DNA of 36,035 nucleotides, from assembly GCF_040675535.1 (NCBI RefSeq), contig NZ_JBFAPC010000046.1, positions 1 through 36,035 on the forward strand, given 5' to 3'. The DNA is from Patulibacter sp040675535. GTDB lineage: Bacteria; Actinomycetota; Thermoleophilia; Solirubrobacterales; Solirubrobacteraceae. The notes beneath the pieces were generated by a model. That model searched no databases. It was not told the origin of the DNA and worked only from the letters and a program-made list of their open reading frames with translations. How positions within the stretch are numbered: the stretch's first letter is position 1; each line of letters begins with the position of its first letter. Below are positions 1 to 8,399 of this stretch, in pieces. Position numbers and translations under genes: made by a program.

Positions 1-1
1 C

Positions 2-1822
2 GGCGACTGGGACGGCATCCCGTACATGGCGATGGAGCTCATCGACGGGGTGACGCTCAAGGACGTCATCCGCGACCAGGCGCCGCTGGACCCGGTCAAG
101 ACGATCGACCAGATCAGCCAGGTCCTCGACGGCCTGCGCTACGCCCACAAGCGCGGGCTCGTCCACCGCGACATCAAGCCGCAGAACGTCCTCGTCGGCC
201 CCGACGGCGACCTGAAGGTCGTCGACTTCGGCATCGCCCGCGCCGTCGACGACCTGCAGATGACGCAGACCGGCATGATCGTCGGCACCGCGCACTACCT
301 CTCGCCCGAGCAGGCCTCCGGGCAGCCGATCACCCCTTCCGCGGACCTCTACGCCGTCGGGGTCGTGCTCTTCGAGATGCTCACGGGCCGGATGCCGTTC
401 GACGGCGACCAGCCCGTCGCCATCGCGCTGAAGCACGTCAACGAGGAGCCGCCGGCGCTCTCGATCGTCAACCCCGAGGTGCCCGCCGACCTCGAGTACG
501 TCGTCCTCAAGGCGATGTCGAAGCAGCCCGAGGACCGCTTCGAGGACGCCGAGGAGTTCATCGCCGCGCTGCAGGGCGTCCGGCACCGCATCGTCTCCGG
601 CGCCCCGGTGCCGACGCAGCCGCAGCTCGCGAGCTCCGGCGGCGTCGCCCAGCAGCCGACCGGCGGCTGGCTCCAGCCGGCGGCCGGCATGGCCGTGCCC
701 GCCGGGGTCTCCCCGGAGGACGCGCGCGAGAACGCGGAGGCCCGGCGTCGCCGGCGCTGGACGATCGCGATCGTCGGCGGGCTCGCCACGGTCGTCGTCC
801 TCGCGCTCGTGGGCTACCTCGCCTTCGGGCGGATGGAGACCGTGCCCCGCGTCACGGGCGAGACGTACGAGGCCGCCCGCCAGAAGCTCGAGACGAGCGG
901 CTTCAAGGTCGTCCAGGACCAGTCGCAGTCCAGCACCACGGTCGAGCGCAACCGCGTCATCGAGCAGTCTCCGGGACCCCGCCGCAAGGTCCGCCGCGGC
1001 ACCGAGGTGCGGCTGGTGATCTCCAGCGGCCCGCGCAGCGCCACGGTGCCCTCGGTGGTCGGGCTGACGCTCGCGGACGCCAAGAAGAAGCTGCAGGACC
1101 TCGGCTTCACCAAGTTCCTCGATTCCAGGGTGGCCAACGACGCGGAGGCGGGCCTCGTCGTCGGGACGTCCCCTCCGGCGAACCAGTCCGTGGACACCCG
1201 CGAGCGGATCGTGATCCAGGTCTCCCAGGGACCGAGCCAGCCGACGACCACGACCACCCAGGTCGAGCAGGTCAAGGTCCCCAAGCTCGTCGGCCTGACC
1301 CGCGCGAAGGCCGAGGCCGCGCTGAAGGCCGTCGGCCTCACGGCCACGTTCTCCGAGCAGGAGAGCGACGAGCAGGCCGGCACCGTGGTCTCCTCGGACC
1401 CCGGGGTGAGCTCGACGGTCGACAAGGGCTCGGGCGTCAGCGTCGTGCTCGCGAAGGCGCCCGCCACCGACGGGAACGCGGCCGACATCACGGTTCCGAA
1501 CCTCGAGGGCCGGTCGAAGGCCTACGCCCAGAACGCGCTGAAGAAGCTCGGCCTGAAGCCCGACGCGAAGACGCAGACGACGGCGACCGAGTCCGAGAAC
1601 GGCACGGTCGTCGACCAGCAGCCGAACGGCGGCAAGGTCGCCAAGGGGTCCACCGTGACGATCACCATCGGGGTCTACGAGGCCCCGCCCACCACCACCG
1701 GGACCACCCCCGCGAATCCGGACCAGGACGGCGCGTCCGACGGCGCGGACTCCTCCGCGTCCCGCTCGTCGGCGGACAACACGAACGCGGCCCTGCGCGC
1801 CCGGACCGGGGGCGGCCGGTGA
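2..1822 (+). CDS. pknB: PknB-like Ser/Thr protein kinase with four PASTA repeats (5' partial)
   Basis: This is a membrane Ser/Thr kinase of the PknB/PrkC type. Such kinases phosphorylate cell-division and wall-synthesis proteins while their PASTA repeats sense muropeptides or lipid II outside the cell. The reading frame is already open at base 2, so the glycine loop and catalytic lysine lie upstream of the window. The catalytic loop HRDIKPQN, the DFG motif (DFGIA) and the activation segment GTAHYLSPEQA are intact. A single membrane segment is encoded near 763-830. Four PASTA repeats follow, beginning VPRVTG, VPSVVG, VPKLVG and VPNLEG, and then a Thr/Pro/Ser-rich tail. The stop overlaps the GTG of ddl by four bases, so the two genes are probably translationally coupled. 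Family assignment is secure; substrates are not visible. Confidence 0.95.
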   Translation, partial: GDWDGIPYMAMELIDGVTLKDVIRDQAPLDPVKTIDQISQVLDGLRYAHKRGLVHRDIKPQNVLVGPDGDLKVVDFGIARAVDDLQMTQTGMIVGTAHYLSPEQASGQPITPSADLYAVGVVLFEMLTGRMPFDGDQPVAIALKHVNEEPPALSIVNPEVPADLEYVVLKAMSKQPEDRFEDAEEFIAALQGVRHRIVSGAPVPTQPQLASSGGVAQQPTGGWLQPAAGMAVPAGVSPEDARENAEARRRRRWTIAIVGGLATVVVLALVGYLAFGRMETVPRVTGETYEAARQKLETSGFKVVQDQSQSSTTVERNRVIEQSPGPRRKVRRGTEVRLVISSGPRSATVPSVVGLTLADAKKKLQDLGFTKFLDSRVANDAEAGLVVGTSPPANQSVDTRERIVIQVSQGPSQPTTTTTQVEQVKVPKLVGLTRAKAEAALKAVGLTATFSEQESDEQAGTVVSSDPGVSSTVDKGSGVSVVLAKAPATDGNAADITVPNLEGRSKAYAQNALKKLGLKPDAKTQTTATESENGTVVDQQPNGGKVAKGSTVTITIGVYEAPPTTTGTTPANPDQDGASDGADSSASRSSADNTNAALRARTGGGR

Positions 1823-2823
1823 GCCTCGTCGCGGTCCTCGGCGGCGGCCGCTCGTCCGAGCACGACGTCTCGATCCGCTCCGCCGCCGCGGTCGCCGCGG
1901 GCCTGCGCTCCGCCGGGCACGAGGTCGTCGAGATCGAGCTCTCGCGCGGCGGCAGCTGGGCGACGAAGGACGGCGCGCCCGTGCCGCTGACCCCCGGCGG
2001 CGGGCTGCTGGGCGTCGACGTCGTCTTCCCCGTCCTGCACGGCCCGTTCGGCGAGGACGGCACGGTCCAGGGCCTGCTCGACCTGCTCGACGTGCCCTAC
2101 GTCGGGTCGCCGGTCCTGGGATCGGCCGTCTGCATGGACAAGCTCGTCTTCAAGGACCTGATGCACGCGGCGGGGATCCCGCAGGTCGCCTACGAGGCCG
2201 TCCACGCCCGCGAGTGGCGCGCCGACCGCGAGGCCGTCCTGACCCGCGTCGCCGCGCTGGGGCTGCCCGCCTGGGTCAAGCCGTCGCGGATGGGCTCGTC
2301 GGTCGGCATCGCCCCGGCGCGCACGGTCGAGGAGCTCGCGCCGGCGATCGAGGCCGCGCTCCTCCACGACGCCCGCGTCATCGTCGAGGCGTCGGCCGCC
2401 GGCGTGGAGGCCGAGACGGCCGTCCTGGGGTCCGGCGACGACCCGAAGGTCTCCGAGATCGGCCAGATCGTGCTCACCAGCACCGATCCGGACGCCTGGT
2501 ACGACTACGACGCGAAGTACACCCCTGGCGGCATGGAGCTGCGGGTCCCGGCGCCGATCAGCGCCACGGCCCGCGCCCGCGTGCAGGAGCTCGCGGCGGA
2601 GGCGTTCACGCTGTCCTGCTGCGACGGGCTGGCGCGCGCCGACTTCTTCGTCGACGGCGAGGACGTGCTGCTCAACGAGCTGAACACGCTCCCCGGGTTC
2701 ACCGAGACGTCGGCGTACGGGAAGCTCTGGGAGGCCACCGGCGTCGCGTACGCGGAGCTCGTGTCGCGGCTCGTGGAGCTCGCCGTCGAGCGCCACGCGC
2801 GCGAGCGCACGCAGCAGTTCTGA
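1819..2823 (+). CDS. ddl: D-alanine--D-alanine ligase
   Basis: This ATP-grasp enzyme joins two D-alanines to make the dipeptide end of the peptidoglycan precursor. At 334 residues it has the usual length for the family. Visible Ddl features are the N-terminal GGGRSSEHDVS segment, the VFPVLHGPFGEDGTVQG loop, the KPSRMGSSVGI ATP-binding region and the C-terminal metal-binding stretch LLNELNTLPGFT. The GTG start is fixed by the GTGA overlap with the upstream kinase stop. Coupling to a PASTA kinase places precursor synthesis and wall-responsive signalling in one transcript. Nothing suggests inactivation. Confidence 0.96.
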   Translation: MSLVAVLGGGRSSEHDVSIRSAAAVAAGLRSAGHEVVEIELSRGGSWATKDGAPVPLTPGGGLLGVDVVFPVLHGPFGEDGTVQGLLDLLDVPYVGSPVLGSAVCMDKLVFKDLMHAAGIPQVAYEAVHAREWRADREAVLTRVAALGLPAWVKPSRMGSSVGIAPARTVEELAPAIEAALLHDARVIVEASAAGVEAETAVLGSGDDPKVSEIGQIVLTSTDPDAWYDYDAKYTPGGMELRVPAPISATARARVQELAAEAFTLSCCDGLARADFFVDGEDVLLNELNTLPGFTETSAYGKLWEATGVAYAELVSRLVELAVERHARERTQQF

Positions 2824-2836
2824 GGGGAGGGTCCCG

Positions 2837-2854
2837 GACCCGGTCGCCCGGGTC
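2837..2854. terminator. Short hairpin between convergent ddl and kinase genes
   Basis: A 7-bp perfect G+C-rich stem (gacccgg/ccgggtc) with the four-base loop tcgc lies between the convergent stops and reaches into the stop codon of the minus-strand kinase. No T-tract follows on either strand. It could act as a bidirectional terminator, but that is inferred only from its position and stem. Confidence 0.4.
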
Positions 2855-4385
2855 AGCGCGCCTTCTGCAGCGTCATCGCGCCGATCGCGACCTTCGACGG
2901 GCCGCTGGTCACCGGCGGGAGCTTCGTGATCCACAGCAGGTAGTAGCGGTAGCGCACGCCCTTGGTGGCGAGCGGCACCGCGTCGTCGCCGGCCGTGGCG
3001 TTCGGGAGCTGGCCGACCTCGACCCAGGCGGAGTCGGCGCGATTCGCGGGCACCGCGCCGTCGGGCGCGGCCAGGACCGTGGCCGACCAGCCCGAGGAGG
3101 TGGTCGTCAGGTCGAGCTTCGTGGCCGCGACTGTGCGGCCGCCGGCGCCGACGTCGAGGTAGATCCCCACACCGGACTTGATCCCGAACGAGCCGTTCGC
3201 GTAGCCCTCGGTGTCCCAGGCGGTCGCTTTGTCGCCGTCGAGCACGCGGCCGGTCTTCTCCGCGTGCTCGTTGCCGTCGCCCGGGGACGGGTCGTAGTCG
3301 TGGGCGGCGTCGCCGTCGAGCGAGATCGTCTCCGACCCCTTGGCCACCGGCGTGCGCGGCGTCTGCGCGGTGCCGCGCTTGGTGTTGTCGCCGAGCAGCA
3401 GGAAGCCCGCGATCGCGAAGGCCGCGACGACGGCCAGCAGCAGCACGCCGAGGACGGTGCGCCGGCCGGGGCGCAGGTTCGCGCGGCTGCGCTGGGCCTG
3501 CGGCAGCGAGCGGAAGACGGCGGTGGCCTCGCCCGTGGTCTCGCCGCGGCGGCCGGCCTCGATCGTGAGGACGTCCTCCAGGTCGGCGACGAGCTCCTCG
3601 GTGTTCGGGTACCGCACGTCGAGCGACTTGGCGGTCGCGCGGTCGACGACGGCCGCCAGGGCGGTGCCGATCGACGGGCGCAGCTGCTGGACGTCCGGCA
3701 GCTCCTCCCGGACGTGCTTCATCGCGACGGCGACCTGGTTCTCGCCGTGGAACGGGATGTCCCCCACGAGCATCTCGTAGAGGACGATGCCCAGCGAGTA
3801 GACGTCGCTCTGCCCGTCGACGTCGTGGCCCATCGCCTGCTCGGGCGACACGTAGTCGGTGGTGCCCAGGACGCGACCGTCGGCGGTCAGGCCGTGCTCC
3901 TCGAGCGTCCGGGCGATGCCGAAGTCCGTGACCTTCGCCAGGCCCTCCTCGTTGATGAGGACGTTCTGCGGCTTGACGTCGCGGTGGACGATGTTGCGCT
4001 CGTGCGCGGCGCCGAGGGCGCGGGCGATCTCGATCGCGTAGGCGACCGCCTCGGTGACCGGCAGCCGGCCGGCGCGCTGGACGCGCTCCTTGAGCGTCTC
4101 GCCCTTGACGTGCTCGAAGACGATGAACGGCGTGTCGTCGTCCTCGCCGGCGTCGATCACCTGCACGATGTGCGGGTGGTTCAGGCGCGCGACGGCGCGG
4201 GCCTCGCGGCTGAAGCGCTCCAGCTGCTCGGAGTGCTCCGCGAGGTTGCGGTGCATGAGCTTGATCGCGACGGTCCGCTCGAGGACGGTGTCGAAGGCGC
4301 GATAGACCGTCGACATCCCTCCAGAGCCGATCTGGGCCTCGAGGCGGTAGCGATCCGCGAGCAGTGTGCCGACGTCGATGGTCAC
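2853..4385 (-). CDS. Membrane Ser/Thr protein kinase with MviN/discoidin-like ectodomain
   Basis: This is a complete Hanks-type kinase of 510 residues. The GTG start was chosen because the kinase fold begins at residue 12 (DRYRLEAQIGSGGMSTVYRAFD); the open frame upstream is only Arg/Pro-rich, as expected of non-coding high-GC DNA. Key residues are Lys42 (VAIK), HRDVKPQN at 134-141, DFGIA at 154-158 and GTTDYVSPEQA at about 174-184. A basic stop-transfer flank and a membrane span (about 311-332) separate the kinase from an extracellular region of about 170 residues. That region contains DYDPSPGDGNEHAE and VLDGDKATAWDTEGY, a pattern recalling the discoidin-like C-terminal domain of mycobacterial MviN (Rv3910). 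It lacks PASTA repeats, so it probably senses another ligand than its neighbour. It is convergent with ddl. Confidence 0.92.
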   Translation of the reverse strand: MTIDVGTLLADRYRLEAQIGSGGMSTVYRAFDTVLERTVAIKLMHRNLAEHSEQLERFSREARAVARLNHPHIVQVIDAGEDDDTPFIVFEHVKGETLKERVQRAGRLPVTEAVAYAIEIARALGAAHERNIVHRDVKPQNVLINEEGLAKVTDFGIARTLEEHGLTADGRVLGTTDYVSPEQAMGHDVDGQSDVYSLGIVLYEMLVGDIPFHGENQVAVAMKHVREELPDVQQLRPSIGTALAAVVDRATAKSLDVRYPNTEELVADLEDVLTIEAGRRGETTGEATAVFRSLPQAQRSRANLRPGRRTVLGVLLLAVVAAFAIAGFLLLGDNTKRGTAQTPRTPVAKGSETISLDGDAAHDYDPSPGDGNEHAEKTGRVLDGDKATAWDTEGYANGSFGIKSGVGIYLDVGAGGRTVAATKLDLTTTSSGWSATVLAAPDGAVPANRADSAWVEVGQLPNATAGDDAVPLATKGVRYRYYLLWITKLPPVTSGPSKVAIGAMTLQKAR

Positions 4386-4864
4386 TCGTACGGGCCTATT
4401 GTGCGGGTCCGAGAGGGGTTCGTGTCCGGTCGTCCGGCCCGCGGAGCGCCGGCGGGACCGCCCGAAGGCGGGACGACGCGGTCGCGGGACCCCCGGCGGG
4501 CGCCGGCGGACGCGCGGGCGGCGGATCCGCGGAGGCGGGATCGGTCGGCCGGGGGGAGGTCCACGTCCCGGATCTTGCCCGTTCCGGCGGCCGGCCGCAT
4601 CGCCCGGGCGCTCGTTCCCGGGACGCACGAGGCGTTGCAGGCGATCGCGGGGGCATCGGCGTCGCGGTTCTCCTCCCGTGAGGAGGAGAACCGCGACCTC
4701 GACGACGTCCCGACGCTCGCGGGACCCGTCACCACGTCCCGGTGTCGCGACCCGCAGGCGCGGGGAGACGCGTCGTCCGTCGCCGACGTAGGTTGGAGAC
4801 GTCCCCGGCGTCCGATCCCCGTCCCGATGTCACAGGATCGGAGCGCCCGCGCACTACCCAGGTG
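4386..4864. other. Long divergent intergenic region, no convincing gene
   Basis: These 479 bases separate the minus-strand kinase from the plus-strand sigma factor. Open frames here are Arg/Pro/Gly-rich and look like chance frames. The region contains the 16-bp perfect inverted repeat at 4661-4697 and a weaker hairpin at 4707-4725 (gtcccg/cgggac). It must hold the promoters of both divergent genes, but no clear -35/-10 pair was recognised. Confidence 0.6.
4661..4697. repeat. Perfect 16-bp inverted repeat, 5-nt loop
   Basis: The arms gtcgcggttctcctcc (4661-4676) and its exact complement (4682-4697) flank the loop cgtga. A perfect 16-bp palindrome is far beyond chance expectation even in GC-rich DNA. 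No T-run follows, so a classical terminator is unlikely. Location in the divergent control region about 170 bases upstream of the sigma factor fits an operator or an mRNA hairpin. It does not resemble the 49-bp palindromic element found elsewhere in the window. Confidence 0.7.
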
Positions 4865-5440
4865 ATGGCGGAGCTCCCCCACAGCGCCCTGGCCCGCAGC
4901 CGGCGCGATCCCGAGGCCTTCTCCGCGTTCTACGCCGAGGAGGCGCCACGCATGGTCGTGTTCTTCGCCCGACGGGTCCTCGACCCCGAGGCCGCCCTGG
5001 ACCTGACCGCCGAGACGTTCGCCGCGGCGTTCGTGTCCCGGCGGGGCTTCCGCGGCACCGACCAGCGCCAGGCCCGCGCCTGGGTCCGCACGATCGGCGA
5101 GCGGCAGCTGAACGCGTACCTGAAGCGCGGCTACGCGGAGCGGGCGATGCGCCGGCGGCTGGGGATCGAGCGGCCCCCGGCGACGAACGAGGAGCTGCAG
5201 CGGGTCGACGAGCTGGCCGCGCTGGCGGGCCTGCGGGCCGCGGTCGCCCGTGAGCTGGAGGACCTGCCTGCCGGCGAGCGCGACGCCGTGCGACTGCGCG
5301 TCGTCGACGAGCTGGAGTTCGACGAGGTCGCCCGGCGGCTGACCATCACCGAGGCCGCGGCGCGGCAGCGGGTGTCGCGGGCGCTCAGGCGGCTGGCAGA
5401 GCGGTTGCGGCGCCCCACCGACGAGGAGGCGATCGCGTGA
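4865..5440 (+). CDS. ECF-type RNA polymerase sigma factor
   Basis: This is a sigma-70 family factor of the extracytoplasmic-function type, with 191 residues from the chosen ATG; the preceding aggtg is a weak ribosome-binding site. Region 2 is recognisable at about 20-60 (AFYAEEAPRMVVFFARRV, then DLTAETFAAAF, the core-binding and -10 recognition helix). The linker is Arg-rich. Region 4 spans about 131-181, with LPAGERDAVRLRVV, EFDEVARRL and TEAAARQRVSRALRRL as the helix-turn-helix. The stop overlaps the GTG of the next gene (GTGA), and that product has a membrane span with an N-terminal cytoplasmic tail, the position expected for an anti-sigma partner. The stimulus is unknown. Confidence 0.9.
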   Translation: MAELPHSALARSRRDPEAFSAFYAEEAPRMVVFFARRVLDPEAALDLTAETFAAAFVSRRGFRGTDQRQARAWVRTIGERQLNAYLKRGYAERAMRRRLGIERPPATNEELQRVDELAALAGLRAAVARELEDLPAGERDAVRLRVVDELEFDEVARRLTITEAAARQRVSRALRRLAERLRRPTDEEAIA

Positions 5441-6705
5441 GCGCCACCGTGCACGGTCCCGGAGGGGAGCCGGAGGAGCCGACGCTCGACGACTTCCCGT
5501 CGCTGGGGGCGTTCGGCGCGGTGCTCGCCACCGAGCGGACCGCCGCCCGGGCGCGGCGTCGGTCCCTGGCGGGCGCGGTCCCCCGGGGCGTGACGTTGGG
5601 GTCCGTCGGCGTGGCGGTCCTCGTCGTCACGGGGACCGCGGCCGCGGGCTTGACCGCCCTGACGGGCAGCCCGATTCCGGCGCCGCTGCGATCCGACGAC
5701 ACCGTCACCGTGTGGCCGACCGACGGGGCGTCGCAGCTCGCGACCGTCCGAGCGGCCGATCCGGAGGGCGGTCCGGCGTGGGGCGTCCGGATCGGGAAGG
5801 CCGACGGGGGCCTCGTCTGCGCCGGCGTCGGCCAGGTCCAGGGAGACGCACTCGGCATCGTGGGCCGTGACGGGCGCTTCCGGGCGCTCCCCGAGCAGCT
5901 CGGCGGCGGCTGCGTCTCCGCGCCGACACCCGGCCACCCGATCGTGGCGACGCGGGCGGTGGCCGGCGACCGTCGGGACCCCTACGGCGTCGCGCTCGAC
6001 GGCACGACCGTCCTCTACGGGGTCGGGGGCGATCGGCTGCGGCGGGTCGTCGTGCGGACGCCGGACGGTCGCGCCCGTCCGCTGAAGGCCGACCGCGACG
6101 GCGTCTTCGTCCTGGCCCTCCGGGGCCTGCCGGAGCAGGCGCAGCCCGTCGTCGACCTGACGTGGGCCGGCGGGCAGCGCCGGCGGGTGGACCTGCGGCG
6201 GCTGTCGAACGTGCCGGATCCCGAGGGTGGCGCGCCCTGGACGGTGTCGGGGTCCGACCAGGTCATGACGACGGCCCGGCGCGGCGACCGGCGGTCGCCG
6301 TCCCGGCCGGCCCGTGTCGGCCCGGCCTGCTTCTCCGTCCTCTCGCGGGACGGTGGGTTCGCGCGGCTGTGCGGGAGCCGGCAGCGGGGGGCCTGGGTGA
6401 TCCGGCCGGCCGGCACGCCCGTCCCCCGGGCGGACTCGTCCCGCTCGACCCGGCGGTGGGCGGGACCGTCGCGCACGGTCGTGGCCGTCCGCGCCGCTCC
6501 GGGAGCGGCGCCGGTCGTGACCGCGGCCGGGCGGGCCTGGCCCGTGCGCTGGGCGGGATCGTTCGGCGACGCCCATCGCTCCGTCCACCGCGACGTCGGC
6601 TGGGTCGCGGTCCTGCCCGCCCGGATCGCGCCCGACGGGGTCCGGGTGCGCGACGGAGGACGGTCGGTGCCGACGGCGCCGGCGACGCTCGGAGGAGGAC
6701 GCTGA
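5437..6705 (+). CDS. Membrane-anchored protein coupled to ECF sigma; candidate anti-sigma/sensor
   Basis: The 422-residue product has an N-terminal cytoplasmic segment of about 50 residues with acidic and basic patches (EPEEPTLDDF; ARARRRS), one membrane span at about 52-74 and a large exported part. No zinc-type anti-sigma HxxxCxxC motif is present, so an anti-sigma role is inferred only from gene order and topology. The exported part has a Cys-bounded block (VCAGVGQVQGDALG ... FRALPEQLGGGCV) followed by DRRDPYGVALDGTTVLYGV. Both blocks recur, diverged, in the next gene product, so the two ectodomains are paralogous. The GTG start is set by the four-base overlap with the sigma stop. The gene ends with TGATG coupling to the next gene. 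Confidence 0.75.
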   Translation: MSATVHGPGGEPEEPTLDDFPSLGAFGAVLATERTAARARRRSLAGAVPRGVTLGSVGVAVLVVTGTAAAGLTALTGSPIPAPLRSDDTVTVWPTDGASQLATVRAADPEGGPAWGVRIGKADGGLVCAGVGQVQGDALGIVGRDGRFRALPEQLGGGCVSAPTPGHPIVATRAVAGDRRDPYGVALDGTTVLYGVGGDRLRRVVVRTPDGRARPLKADRDGVFVLALRGLPEQAQPVVDLTWAGGQRRRVDLRRLSNVPDPEGGAPWTVSGSDQVMTTARRGDRRSPSRPARVGPACFSVLSRDGGFARLCGSRQRGAWVIRPAGTPVPRADSSRSTRRWAGPSRTVVAVRAAPGAAPVVTAAGRAWPVRWAGSFGDAHRSVHRDVGWVAVLPARIAPDGVRVRDGGRSVPTAPATLGGGR

Positions 6706-8063
6706 TGCGGGTGCGGAACGTGGGGATCGCGGCGGCGGCGGGACTGGCGCTCGCGGCCGGGCTGGCGGTGGGCGGCGAGGCACAGGGTGGCGCCGCCGGC
6801 AGCGTGCGGGAGGAGCCGGTGGCTTCGGACCTGCGCGTCGACGCGCGGCCGCTGCACGGGCTCACCGTCGCCGACGCTCGTCGCCCCAGCGGTCCCCGGG
6901 GCGACGGGATGCGCGTCGCGCTGCTGAAGGTCCGCGCGGTGCCGGGGACGGTGCGACGGGTCCAGACGGTGTCCGGGGGCGACGGGCGCCTGTCGTGGGC
7001 CGTGCGGTCGTTCGAGCGGCCGCGGGTGACGGGCGGGATCGCCCGTGACGTTCGGATCGATCCGAGCCGCCCCGGGATCCGGTGCGCTCAGCTCGGGCGG
7101 GTCCGGGGCGCGGCCTTCGGGTGGGTCCTGCCGAGCACCGGGACCTTCCGGCCGCTGGGGGCGGAGGTCGACCTCCAGGCCCTCTGCGCCACCGACGTGC
7201 ACGGATCCGGCCTGGCCTCGAGGTCGCTCCTGATCCCCGACCGCGACCCCTACGACCGGGACGCACGACTGCGCGCGGCGGTCGTCTGGGGGATCGCCCC
7301 TGCCGCCGCCCGCCGGGTGCGCGTCACCTGGAGCGGCTGGTCGCGGATCGTCCCCGTCCGCGACGGGACGTTCGTCGCCGTCGGCCCCCCGCCGACCGGT
7401 CCGTTCGTCGACCGCGACGCCCGCGTCGTGGTCCCCGGCAGCGCCGCCGACCGTCCGCGGCCGAAGCGTCGCGGCCGCCCGCGGGTCTGGCGTCCCGCGA
7501 CGGCGGACCGGGCGCGCATCGCTGGGCGCCTGATCGACCCGAGCACCGGCCGCCCGTCGGCCGTCGTCGTCGGCACCGCCGGGGGCCGGCCGTGCGACGG
7601 CGGGGTGGCACCGGTCGTCGCCGGGGTGGTGGGCAGCGTGGATCCCGCGTTGCAGGTCGTCGGTGGCGCGGGCCGCGAGTGCCAGGTGCTGCCGACGCTG
7701 CGGCGCGGGCAGCCGCCCATGGTGACGGCGTACGGCGGGGGCATCGGCGGGTCGGGCCAAGACGGTCCGGACCTCGTCGACCGCGAGCGCCTGGTCCCCG
7801 GCGGCTACCAGGTGACGATCCTGACGCCGCCGGACGTGGTCCGGCTGGAGCTCCGGTCGGCGGGGGACGTCCGCACCGTCCGGCCCGTGGCCCCCGGCAT
7901 CGTCCACGCGCTCTACGACGGGGCGGCGCTCTCCAACGGGGACTTCACCGGCTCCGGGGTCGAGGCGATCGGGATCCGGGCTGACGGCAGCCGGGTCCGC
8001 GCGACCGGGCCGTCGGGGCCGGAGGGCGTGCGGCTCGGGTCGGCGGAGCTCGGTGGGCCGTAG
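6705..8063 (+). CDS. Secreted protein paralogous to the upstream ectodomain
   Basis: This is a 452-residue product starting at the ATG that shares one base with the preceding stop (TGATG). It begins with a signal peptide (MRVRNVGIAAAAGLALAAGLAVG, cleavage likely near residue 25) and has no later membrane span. Residues with the pattern C-x2-GxVxG (IRCAQLGRVRGAAFG), FRPLG and C, followed by PDRDPYDRDARLRAAVVWGI, match the corresponding blocks of the 5437-6705 product. An Arg/Pro-rich stretch (RPRPKRRGRPR) sits in the middle and further Cys residues follow. Function is unrecognised. Coupling to a sigma factor and its putative membrane partner suggests an exported part of the same sensing unit. 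Confidence 0.7.
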   Translation: MRVRNVGIAAAAGLALAAGLAVGGEAQGGAAGSVREEPVASDLRVDARPLHGLTVADARRPSGPRGDGMRVALLKVRAVPGTVRRVQTVSGGDGRLSWAVRSFERPRVTGGIARDVRIDPSRPGIRCAQLGRVRGAAFGWVLPSTGTFRPLGAEVDLQALCATDVHGSGLASRSLLIPDRDPYDRDARLRAAVVWGIAPAAARRVRVTWSGWSRIVPVRDGTFVAVGPPPTGPFVDRDARVVVPGSAADRPRPKRRGRPRVWRPATADRARIAGRLIDPSTGRPSAVVVGTAGGRPCDGGVAPVVAGVVGSVDPALQVVGGAGRECQVLPTLRRGQPPMVTAYGGGIGGSGQDGPDLVDRERLVPGGYQVTILTPPDVVRLELRSAGDVRTVRPVAPGIVHALYDGAALSNGDFTGSGVEAIGIRADGSRVRATGPSGPEGVRLGSAELGGP

Positions 8064-8109
8064 GGGCGGGTGGCGGGCCCGGTCGGCCGGTCCGGGGCGG
8101 GTGCCGGTC

Positions 8110-8158
8110 GTCGAGGGTGCGCTGCTTCGTCCTACGGAAGAGGACCCGCACTCTCGAC
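8110..8158 (+). repeat. 49-bp palindromic repeat element, copy 1
   Basis: The outer 12-bp arms gtcgagggtgcg and cgcactctcgac pair with one G-T wobble. The 25-base interior holds an inner stem, gtcct/aggac. The same element occurs at 8204-8252 and, inverted, at 33507-33555, always outside genes. It resembles a REP/MITE-type dispersed repeat in form. Confidence 0.75.
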
Positions 8159-8203
8159 GGCGTCACGGCCTTGGTCCGCGGGGGTCGCCGCGTCCGCCGG
8201 GTC

Positions 8204-8252
8204 GTCGAGGGTGCGCTGCTTCGTCCTACGGGAGGACCATCGCACTCTCGAC
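8204..8252 (+). repeat. 49-bp palindromic repeat element, copy 2
   Basis: It has the same outer arms and the same 49-bp length as copy 1. The interior differs near the loop (ctacgggaggaccat), and the inner stem gtcct/aggac is kept. The right half (gggagg-accat then the right arm) matches the complement of the distant copy at 33507-33555. Confidence 0.75.
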
Positions 8253-8393
8253 GGCGTCACGGCCTTGGTCCGCGGGGGTCGCCGCGTCCTGTGCGTCGTC
8301 GCATCCACCGCGTCGCCGCGGACGCCACCCCGGACCGACGGATCCGGCCGGTCGTGCCGGCGGCATCGATCCCCGCCCTCCCCCGGCGTACGC

Positions 8394-8399
8394 GACACT
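8394..8399 (+). promoter_or_regulatory. Candidate -10 box for a leaderless transcript
   Basis: The hexamer GACACT lies six bases before the ATG at 8406, and there is no Shine-Dalgarno sequence between them. In actinobacteria a -10 box this close to the start usually means the mRNA begins at the start codon. The -35 region was not recognised. Confidence 0.35.

Larger units (their letters stand above)
8107..8289. repeat. Tandem direct repeat, period 94 bp
   Basis: The unit beginning gtcgtcgagggtgcgctgct at 8107 recurs at 8201 with only a few differences around the loop of the embedded palindrome. The second unit breaks off after about 89 bases. Each unit is a 49-bp palindromic element plus a 45-bp spacer that is also conserved (beginning ggcgtcacggccttggtccg), so element and spacer were duplicated together. 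Confidence 0.85.

Noticed and set aside
2214..4865. Very long plus-strand open frame across ddl, the kinase and the intergenic region.
   Set aside because: Arg/Ala/Gly/Asp-rich shadow of real genes in other frames; it has no domain and contradicts the strong kinase and ligase calls.
8107..8289. Tandem repeat considered as a small CRISPR array.
   Set aside because: There are only two units, the 45-bp spacer is itself repeated, and there are no cas genes nearby.
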